NCBI GenBank assembly: GCA_905221605.1
Contig: CAJNDS010000824.1
Span: 575,001 to 639,000, forward strand
DNA: 64,000 bases
DNA from: Symbiodinium natans
Taxonomy: Eukaryota > Sar > Dinophyceae > Suessiales > Symbiodiniaceae
Direction: 5' to 3'
Shown here: piece by piece, positions 52,740 to 63,000 of the stretch
How the letters are laid out: the number at the start of each line of letters is the position of its first letter
Position numbering within the stretch: position 1 is the stretch's first letter
Notes under the pieces: generated by a model
Seen by the model: the letters and a program-made list of their open reading frames with translations, nothing else
The model's database searches: none
Told to the model about the DNA's origin: nothing
Translations under genes and position numbers: made by a program

Positions 52740-54031
52740 GGGTTGAAGGTTTAGCGTTTAGGGTTTAGGGTTTAGGGTTCAGGGTTTGGAGAAGCAATAC
52801 CTCTGCCCGATGGCCGCACACAAGACCTTACCTATGAAAAGGCCTTGTGAAACCCTTTAATTTGCCCACTTTCAGGCCCTTGTACACCTTGGATTCGGAT
52901 CCCTGATCCTCAGCCTTATCCCACATCATATCGCTAACCTCATATTAGAGTTCAGGGCTTCGGTTGGGGATTTAGGGAACGGTTTGGTGCTTCATGGTTT
53001 GGGAGATGTCAAGTTCATGTGGCACCTCTCATGGAAGATTGGTTAGAGGCATCGTACCTTCTGCTTGGGAGACCTCAATGGCTGTTCCCTTTTCCACGTC
53101 CCGAATGAGGCCCGAATGTTCTCATTACATGATACGAAACTAGGTACCACAACATTCTTTGGAGCTTCATTTAGGGTTCAGGGTTCAGGGTTCAGGGTCT
53201 AGGGTTTCGGGTTTAGGGTTTAGGGTTTAGGGTTCAAGTGCCCGAGCACACCATGGATCTTTCAATGGAGGTCATGTTCCTTGCTGTGTGAGTCGACGGG
53301 CAAGGTTTGCCACATCCCCAGCAAAGCGAGATGCGTCGAATTGGTGTGAAGGTTTTGGTTGATCCAGTTGTATTAAAGGAAGTCAGAGAGTTTGTGCCGG
53401 ACTTCTGAGGATATTGCTTATGCGTTTGGGGTTTTTGCATGGATGTAATACGTACCGGTTCGATCGAATCCGATGTACCGCCGAGAAAACCTCGACAAGG
53501 CCTTGATAGTGTGTTAGGCAACGCTTCGATTCGATACTCCCATCCCTGAACCATCCAGCTCGAGGCGTTTCCAGCTTAGCCAGCTGGAAAGATGGGTCCG
53601 ATATCGATAAAGTTTTGTGTTTGAAGCACCCATGAGTTTTAGGATTTTGTATGGGGTGGCGGTGCAACGTTTCTGAGTTTTGAGGTGTTCCTGGTCTTGG
53701 GCTTACTTGCAGGGTTGGCAGCTTCCTACGTAAGCCTAGTGGTTGTTCAGCAGATAGATGGCTTGTTCTGCACAGGTTTTTCTCTACCTGTGCGCACCTT
53801 TTTCTACTTCGTTCATTGCATGAGCAGCTCGTGGCTCGCCACTGCCAAGATCACGTGAACTTCCGACAAGCCCAAGCCCAGCTCCCACAGCCATCCCCTA
53901 AAGCAGCACCGAATGCACTCACGGACCTCCATCAGTGCTCCGGTGTAGGGTTTAGGGTTTAGGGTTTCGGGTTTAGGGTTTAGGGTTTAGGGTTTTTAGG
54001 GCTCTTGGGTTTGCTCTCCCTTACCCTCAAG
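52740..54031. other. Probable intergenic or 5' region upstream of the apyrase gene
   Basis: Short TTTAGGG arrays at 52750, 53170 and 53945; otherwise unique with no supported + exon except a weak frame at 52788. Reverse frames of 106 and 94 codons overlap at 53234-53667 without recognisable content. Promoter elements cannot be called. Confidence 0.45.
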
Positions 54032-54095
54032 ATGGCCTCGCAGCGCTTGGCGTCCTGTGTGGGGCTACTCCTGTCGCTGGTAGGGTTTGTGGGAG
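54032..54095 (+). CDS. Apyrase exon 1: start codon and signal peptide
   Basis: ATG follows a pyrimidine-rich stretch and a CAAG, which could be a cis or trans splice acceptor. The frame reads MASQRLASCVGLLLSLVGFV, a short basic start and a hydrophobic core as in a signal peptide. Ending at GGGAG|GCCGGG (GC donor) gives phase 1, which joins exon 2 to read GGSTTADYYAV, with a plausible cleavage after STTA. The frame stays open to 54118, so other donors are possible. Confidence 0.6.
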
Positions 54096-57000
54096 GCCGG
54101 GCCTCAATCCCGTTCAGGGTTAGGGTTTCCGGTTTAAGATTCGGATCTAGGGTTTAGGGCTACGGGTTCAGGGTCTGAATGCAGTACGGCACCTCATGAA
54201 AAGGACCGCCCAGAAAAGGGACCCAAATGTAGAGAACTATACCCACTAACGCAAAGCCCTCTACAGTAGTAATTCCTAGAAGAGGTTTTGGGGTCCACAG
54301 GAGTCTGACATAGGTTTTCTTCCTGGCTTTGGCCCTTGTCACTCGTGGAAATGGCTTCCACAAACCCTAAACCCTAAACCCTAAACCCTAAACCCTAATC
54401 GCTCAGACTGAGGTTGCAAGCATTCACTGGGATGTGATCTGTGATCACTGCACAGGGATATCGGTTTCAATATCTTGGCGGGGCTGCTCCAAAGACGCAC
54501 CTGAACAGAACCCAACCGAACGGACGGCATCACGCCTATCAGCTTGTTTGTACGGCAGTCCGTTGCTGCTAAGAGACCATCCTAAAAAGCATGACGCACA
54601 TGATCACATGAATCACAGAATCCGTCTTACATGGTGTGTGCGTGCGGCGACCCGAATCATTTCGACCTTTTGCAAGGAAGCACGACGGCAGACTACTATG
54701 CAGTGTGCGATGCGGGAAGCACGGGCACCCGCCTGCCCCTCGCCCTTGGCCTGTTTCTCCCTGTGCGCGTGCTGTTCTGTATTCGACTTGGTGCAACGGC
54801 GGTTGTGTTGGAAACTTCAGCCCAGAAAGGCGTTAATTACAGAAACAAAAACCAAAATCGCTCCCTTCAGCCTCGAACTCAAAACGCCCGAGCAACACCA
54901 CTTACAGAAAGGCCTACAAACCCTAAACCCGAAACTAAGTCCTACAGGGGCATCCCTCCCATAGGAACGCAGTTTAGCCTTCGCCAGCCCCACGCAGATA
55001 GAAGATCAGTCATGGGAACAATAGTCAGAACAAGAATTGTTAATTGGCTTTTTGAGTATGAGTACCATTGTCCATAGCCATGTCCGTGTTTGTATTGCTA
55101 CCGATATTAGCAGCGGCATTCGTGATTGTGATCACATGCAAAGTCCTACATGAACATGGATGATTAGCAGCTGAAATACTGCTGGTTATTAACTAGGTAT
55201 GAATCAGTAGCGGTACTGGTTGTCATATTCATATACGAACAGCTTTCCAAACCGCCTTTTTTCTTGAGGGCGTGCACACTTATCAAGGTTTGACATCCGA
55301 TCTTTGGCCCAACATGGCGAAGAAGATTTTCGCCCTAAGCGCTTACTCCAAAGCACTCGCGAAATGCCGAACAGCCTAAAAGCCCCTAGTTCTTAGCAAT
55401 CCCTTGCAGGGTTTTTTAGGGGATCTAGGGTGCCTCATGCCCTCAATCCCTACTAAGAGCCAGGAAAAGCACCCTAAACCCTAAACCCTAAACCCTAAAC
55501 TAAACCCTAAACCGGATCCTGGCGCCGACTCGCCCAGGTACATCTTTCTGCTGGACGCCGAAGGTGGAAAGGCAAAGTCGGTGTTTGCATCTCGGCTGCG
55601 AGACTACCGGGGGTGGGGGGAGGCGGGCCTTTGGGTATGGGTTTCGGTTTAGGGTTTAGAGTTTTTGCTATGATTATGATGATTGTTATGATTGGTATGA
55701 TCATGATTATATTGTTTTGTGATTATTGTTTTTTTATTTTTTTGGGGGGGGGGGGAGGGGGGGGGGGCTGAAATCATTTAAGGCTTAGGGGTACTGGGTT
55801 TTGGAGTTTGGCATATAGGGGCAAGGACGGGCAAGCTGCATAGTTTGTGCTGGAGTTGTTGGGGGTTTAGTCCGGCTAGTTAGTTGCAAAGGTGACGGAG
55901 CATGCTGCCCGAAAGCTCGCAACCTTCTCCGCTTGGGTTTTGGGGTTAGGGGTTAGGTTTTGGGATGTTCGCCCTTATTAGGGGTACTATAATCCCATTT
56001 CAGGACTGTTAGTATCAGGGGAAACACGCCAAGTGATGTTGCTTGTTATTGGGGATGTTGGGGTGGGGGTTTGGGGTGTAGGGCTATGTGTTTAGAGAGT
56101 TGGGGACGCAGGTAGCGGATCCCAGGCCCTTAGTCTTGGTCAGACAGTGCGGCTGGAAGTAGCTCTGAATATAGCATACTAGTTTAGTTCCAGTCTGTAC
56201 CTATGATGTAAGCATTGAATGAGGAGGGCCTGAAGCCTTGAACCTCAGACCCTATAGACCCTAAGCCTCAGATCCTACATTGCAACTTCCCGGCTTTCTT
56301 GCCTCAACAAGTCTCCCAAACTGTGGAAGGGTTGAAGCCTTGAACCTTAAAACCCTATGGACCCTAAGCCCCAAAATGCAAAACCCCAGGCAGATTTTGG
56401 AACCCTAAACCCTAAACCTAAACCCTAAACCCTAAGAGGCCCTGTGGCCCCCGAGCCCTCCAAGCCTCCAAGGTGAAGAAGAGGAAGCCAGGGCTGTCAT
56501 CGCCGCCTGGCGCGATTTGGGGGGGGGGGGGGGGGGGGGGGGGGTTGGTCGGGTTTAGGGTTTAGGGTTTAGGGTTTAGGGTTTAGGGTTTAGGGTTTAG
56601 GGTTTAGGGTTTAGGGTTTAGGGTTTAGGGTTTAGGGTTTACTGTAGGGTTTAGGGTTTAGGTTTTTTAGGGTTTAGGGCTTAGGGTTTAGGGCTTAGGG
56701 TTTAGGCTTTTTACGGTTTAGGGCTTAGGGTTTAGGATTCAGGGTTTTTTTGGGGGGGGAACGGGTGGTAGTGGTAGTGGTCGTGGTAGTGGTAGTGATA
56801 GTAGTTCAAGGTTTAGGGTGTGAAGGGTGTACGTAGGACTTCTCACTTCTCACGGTTAAGCATGAGAAGAAGGCCAGCAGAAGGTCTGAGGGTTTAGGAT
56901 TGTTCGCTAGCAGCTTGTGTACGCAGACCCTGCAATCTTAAGTATCCTGAACCCAAAAACTCAAAACTTAAAAGCTTATCCTTTCCAAGCCCATGGCCAA

Positions 57001-60000
57001 AGCCCTTAAACTTCAAGTACCTACGCTTCAAGCCTTATAAACCCTGGGCCCTACCACACTACAGGAAACCCTCCCCTAAACCCTAAACCCTAAACCCTAA
57101 ACCCTAAACCCTAAACCCTAAACCCTAAACCCTAAACCCTAAACCCTAAACCCTAAACCCTAAACCCTAAACCTCGACCCCCCAGCGTCGCTGAGGTATC
57201 GGGAGAATCCTGAGGAAGCCGTACCCCCTCTGCTCGCATTGCACTCTGGCGGCCTTGGGAGCCTTTGGGGCGGTCGTAGAGTTTCGGGAGGTGGATTCAG
57301 GGTGTGAAATATTTAGGGTTTAGGGTTTAGGGTTTAGGGTTCAGAGACAGTCAAGGGACCTGGGCCAGACTTGGTCGTACGGAATGCAGCCCTGAGGGCT
57401 TTTTAGAGCAGGGGTTCTGAGGTTTAGGGTATTCAAGTTGAGGTTCTTGGAGGCCCTGGCTTCCCCGAGTTGAGCAGGTGTCTCAGGGCCTTGTGTGGAA
57501 GTGCGACATCTTACCTTGCAAGTCCCGTCACGAATTCTTGTAAGCAGGGCTTAGGACTTCGGGTTAGGGGCTTAGGGCATAGTAAGAATGACCCTTCCTG
57601 TAGGTTGCAGTGGTCTGGAGACTGAGGGTGGGTAGGCTTTCCCAAGATGCAGCGTCCTGTGCGCCGTTTAGGGCACTTTAAACCAAAAAAGGATATGAGG
57701 CAGGCACTAAATTGCTGCTGTTGGTCAGTGTATATATGGTTCCGTATATGCTGCCAAGTGTACATATACTTGGTATCTTTTTACAGGAAACACTTAATCA
57801 CAACCCTACGTCATGTACCCCCAAGCCCTAAAACACTGAGTCCTGCCCCATATTGCCTAGGACAGACCCCCAAAAGCACCCAAAGCTTAGCTTAACCCCC
57901 AGGCGAAGGTTTGAAACTAGGGTTGCCCATTTTCTCAATTTGTTTTCGAGCCCCTGTTGCAGAAGACATTGAACACCAGTTCAGAACAACCCCATGTAGG
58001 TTCTAGCGCTCAGGGTTTCGGATTCAGAAAGTCTTTCTGCAGGCTGAAAGAGGGAGCCGCGAAGATTCCCGAAGAGCGGCGAGGGAAGGTGCCGCTCCTG
58101 ATCTACGGCACTGCGGGGATGAGGCGCCCCTGGCCAGACGGCGAATTTTTTCACGTTGGAGCCCACTGGTAGCCCGTCGCCTTCTTTTGTTGTTTTCTGG
58201 GTTCCCGTCTACAAGTAGCCGACCCCAAAGTTGTACCCTTTGTTGCAATATGGTTACAACACGGTTGCGTGGGCGGCCAGGTGAATCAGCTCTTCGCTAA
58301 AATTCGTTTACTGCCTGAAAAAGCACCACCCAAGAGCCCTCAACTTCAACCGCAACCCGAAACCCTAAACTTATAAACCCAAAGCCCATAAACGCTACAA
58401 ACCCTATAAACCCTGTAAACCCTATAAACCCTATAATCCCCTAAAACCTATAAACCCTAAACCCTAAATCGCAGGCTCCTCCCTCTGGAGGACCAGGGCA
58501 AGATCTGGTCCACGCTTCACGCGCAGCTTTGTCATCGCAGGGTAACATTTTTTCATTGTTAAGGGTGCTAAACTCAACAAGGTTCATGGTTTGGGTTTAG
58601 GGTTTAGGGGTTAGGGGTTAGGGTTTAGGGTTTAGGGCTAAACTTTTTAATACGACCCCAACCATGAACGAGGAAGCTGGCCGGGGCAAGCGACTTCCCT
58701 TTTGACCGGAGCATGTTCCAGGCCCTCGTCGCAGGTTTTGGGTTGAGGCCTTTAGGGGTTTAGGGGTTTAGGGTCGAGGGGCTTAGGGTTTAGGGGTTTA
58801 GTGTTTAGGGTTTAGGATCCTATTCCAGGCGGACCACATGAGCCCTAGCATTGGGACCTTATACCCTGTATATTGCCCATACTACTAGAATCCTTTTTGG
58901 GGTACATTACCCCATAAACCTTGTTGTGTTCACTTGATCCTGAAGGTTTGGGAAGATTTTTTGTTCAAGGGGGATTTAGGGGGCTAAGGGTTGCGGCAGG
59001 CGTTTGAGGCTCGAGGCTTGAGGGCTTTGGCTTTGGCTTTGGGATTGTCAGCCGCTTCAGGCTTTGGGAGAGTAAGGAAGGTTAGGATTTAGGGTTTAGG
59101 GTTCAGGGTTTAGGGTTTAGGATTTAGGGTTTAGGGTTCAGGGTTTAGGATTTAGGGTTCAGGGTTGCGTAGATGGGTGTGGGCTCGCAGGCCCGTACCG
59201 TCAGCGGCGACGAGGAGGGGCTTTGGGCGGTATTGGCCACAAACTTCCTCATGGGCCGGATGGGCCACGACATGCTGCTGGGTGGAACCTTGGGGACGAA
59301 ATGAACCCTAAAAGGGTTTATGGTTCATATACCTTAATAGGAATTCCAGTCGTAGAGGGTATATGACCCCAATCTTAGGGTTCATTTCGTCCCCAAGGAA
59401 CAGGATGTTTAGCTTCGGCCGTTCGGCCCTTGTTAAATGCGGCGTTTCGTTTTTAAGAGGTTCTTTCTAATCTGGATGTGGGATGGTGAGCTTTCAGGGC
59501 TTGTGGAATTCTGTGGCTTTGAAGGGTAAGAGCACTTCGCTGAGATTTGTGTGATACGGGACGCCTGGTTCAGGCTGCTAACGAACCCACGAGTCTGAGA
59601 GCGTAGTACTCTCTTCACCCATAGACACGCATCAAACCCTATGGATTGGGATGTTCCCCCCTTATGCGAACAGTCCTTGATACGGATTAGAGTACCCCCA
59701 TGATATAATCCCAGGAAGGAGCTTTTAGTATAAGGGGCAACATCCCAACCTCTGGACCCTAAAACCTAAACCCAAAACCCTAAAACCTAAACCCTGACCC
59801 CTAAACCCTAAACCCTAAACCCTAAACCCTAAACCCTAAACCCTAAACCCTAAACCCTAAACCCTAAACCCTAAACCCTAAACCCTAAACCCTAAACCCT
59901 AGACTTACCTAAACCCGTTGTGGTTTTTGCGAAGCCGAGGCTGTCACACGGACAGGGAAAGCCCTTGGGTCTGATGGATCTGGGCGGCTCGAGCACTCAG

Positions 60001-63000
60001 ATGCTTCGGCGCGGTTTAGGGTTTAGGGTTTAGGGTTTAGGGTTTAGGGTTTAGGGTTGAGGGTCTAGGGTTTAGGGTTTAGGGTTTAGGGTTTAGGGTT
60101 CCTAGGCTTTACTTCCTGGTTCCTAGCAGGGAATCAGGGAATGAGGTACCCCATAGAATCACCCTTAGAAGGGTAGATTTTCTGGTGCCAGACAAGGCAC
60201 CTTGGTTCCTTCATTCGCTACTGAGAACCGTAGGTTTACTTAAGGCTCTCCCCCGAAAATGAACTCTCCTTCCCTTCCCCCCCCCGCCCGGGGTCTAGGG
60301 TTTTTAGGGTTTTTAGGGTTTTTAGGGTTTTTATGGTTTTTAGGGTTTTTAGGGTTTTTAGGGTTTTTAGGGTGTAGGGCCCCTAGAGTAGAAGCACATA
60401 TTGCATTGTGATACTAGCATTGTATATTTAATATCAAGGGTGTGGGGGGAGGTGCAGGGAGTGGGACCTGTTACTCGAGGGGGGGGGGGGGGGGAATTAC
60501 GCAGTGTCGTTTTTAGAGGGTGTAGGGCTGGAAACGCGGAAGGAGCTACTTAAGTTTGCTGGGATATGGTTGAGGATTTGGGCTTCATGGCTCAGGACTT
60601 AGGATTGCGTGCTTATGTTTGTTTAAGCGGCCCTGGGCTTGGGAGGGTGGAGCCTCATGCACCTAAGCTGATGAGCCCCAAAGCCCGAATGATACCCGAC
60701 CGTCGTGACCCCTAAGACCCTAAATCTTGTACTGATCCCTACACCTCAAATTCCACCTAGAGGCTTGTGCCCCATCCTTGTTTTGCTTGGTACTCCTAAC
60801 CCTCAAGTAAGGACACCCCCAGACGGTGTGGAACATAAGCTATAAGCCTCCCCCAGACCCTAAACCCTAAACCCTAAAACCCTAAACCCTAAGCCCTAAA
60901 CCCTAAACCCCAAACCCTAAACCCTAAACCCTTGGACCCTAAGTCCTTAGCTTTGTCTACGCTCAGCCCTCAGCAATCAAGGATTGGCATCCCCTCGCCC
61001 GGGGCGGCGCAGATGCTGGGCTGGAAGGGCTTTCAGGCCTAGTTTGGGTATAGTGAACCCTACACCCTAAACCCAAAACCCTAAGCCCTAAGCCCTAAAC
61101 CCTAAACCCTGACCCTAAACCCAAAACCCTCACTTCTGCTCCAACGCAAGGAGGCACCCTAGAATGTCTGCCATTTCTGGTTTAGGGGTGCAGGTTTTAT
61201 GGGTGACAGGTTGATGTTTAGGTTTAGGGTTCAGGGTTCAGGGGTTCCGCTGTAGGCTTTAGGGTTTAGGGTTCGGGTTTAGGGGATGCAGGTGTCACAG
61301 TCGTCTCGGGATGCGAAACCTAAACCTATAAGCCCCAATAAACCCTATAGACCAGGGCTATTAACCCCATAAACCCTATGTAAAGCCCTAGAGACCCTGT
61401 AAACCTCAGGAAAGGGATCAACTTCTCCAGTGGCGTGCTGGTCAAGAGCTACCTTGGTTTTGGGATGACCCACATCCAGAAGAAGGTGGCCGGAGTTGTG
61501 TCAAGGGATGCTGGAGCTATAGACCTCCCACGGGCTTTTAGGGATTTGAACTGCGCACGATGATACAAACCTTATACACACGCACGTAATAGATAAGGTA
61601 AGACAAAACATCTTGGGTACTACTATGAATATACACAGCTGTGTGTGTTTGCATATATAGACGTATGCAAATATAGATGTGCATTCATTTGTTTTGTTTA
61701 TTTGTTCACGTACTGTATCTATAGACAGCTTGAACGCAAAGCCCTACCTGAACTGCCCAGGACCCAGAATTGGGCAATCTAGGATGGCCAGTGCCAGCCT
61801 TATTTCCTGTTCTTCTCCTAGGCTGCCTGTTAACCCACCATGAGGGGTACCCCCTTACTATACCAGATGTACTTAGGGGACTTATATCCCAAGCAATGCG
61901 GCCCTTATCAACGGACTTTCAACTTCGGGGACCGGGGGGGGGGTTGGCTTTCCCTGCCTGTAGATCTCCACAGACCTCAACACTAAACCTCATGGGGGCC
62001 ATCAGGCCCGCGGCTCTAAGGGCAGGTACATGCTCTCTTCATATAAGCCATTAAAAAGGGGATTTGAAGAACCCTTTACAGAAGGTACAAGGAGGGCCCC
62101 CCCCTTACTATACTAACTGTAGTTAAAGTTTAAAGGACTTGTAACCTAAGTAGGAGCCTTATAACCCAATTTAGGGTCCTTTATAACTCGACATATGTAT
62201 ATATATATATATATAGATACATATAACTAAGGGGGGGGCCTCCTTGCAAGGCACCATATCCCTAAACCCTAAACCCTAAACCCTAAACCCTAAACCCTAA
62301 ATAGTCAGAGGCCATAGAATTCTTGGAGCAGCCCAGGTCAGGAGTAAGTTTGGGGGCGACCTGAGCTGCTACATGCCGGGCTCTCACACCGAAGAGGAAG
62401 GCCTTCTCCAAGGCTGGGTCCTTGGGGTTTTGGGGTGTAGGGTTTGGGGGTTTAGGGGTTTAGGGGTTTGGGGGTTTAGGGTTTAGGGGTTTAGGGGTTT
62501 AGGGGTTTAGGGGTTTGGGGGTTTAGGGGTTTAGGGGTTTAGGGGTTTGGGGGTTTGGGGTTTAGGGGTTTGGGGTTTAGGGTTTAGGGTTTGAGGTTTA
62601 GGGATCAGGGTTTCGGGTGGGTCCTCGCGTGGTGGGGGCGGGGGGGGATTGTGTCGGATTAGGCGTGATTTTGGGTTTAGGGTTTAGGGCTTCGTAGCTA
62701 GGTTTTCTATTCGGTTCTTTTGAAGGACACCCCCCCGCCCCCTCGGCTCCACCCCCCAGGTGACCGTTTCGGAGATGCCCCGAACTGCCGCAGCTTGGCG
62801 GGAGATGCAAGTCACATTCATGGCGTTCCGAAGATAGGTTTAGGGTTTAGGGTTTGAGGTTTAGGGTTTAGGGTTTAGGGGTTAAAGGTTTAGGGTTTAG
62901 GGGAAGATTAGGTTTGGGAGGGGGGGGGGGTTTAGGGCCGGCAGCCTTTCTAAGGGTGATTCTGCTTTGTTTGAAGGGGGGCGTTAAAGAAAGGGAACGA

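Noticed and set aside
53234-53667. Reverse-strand gene of about 100 codons
   Set aside because: Two overlapping frames, no recognisable motif, no splice or composition support; kept only as a note in the region description.
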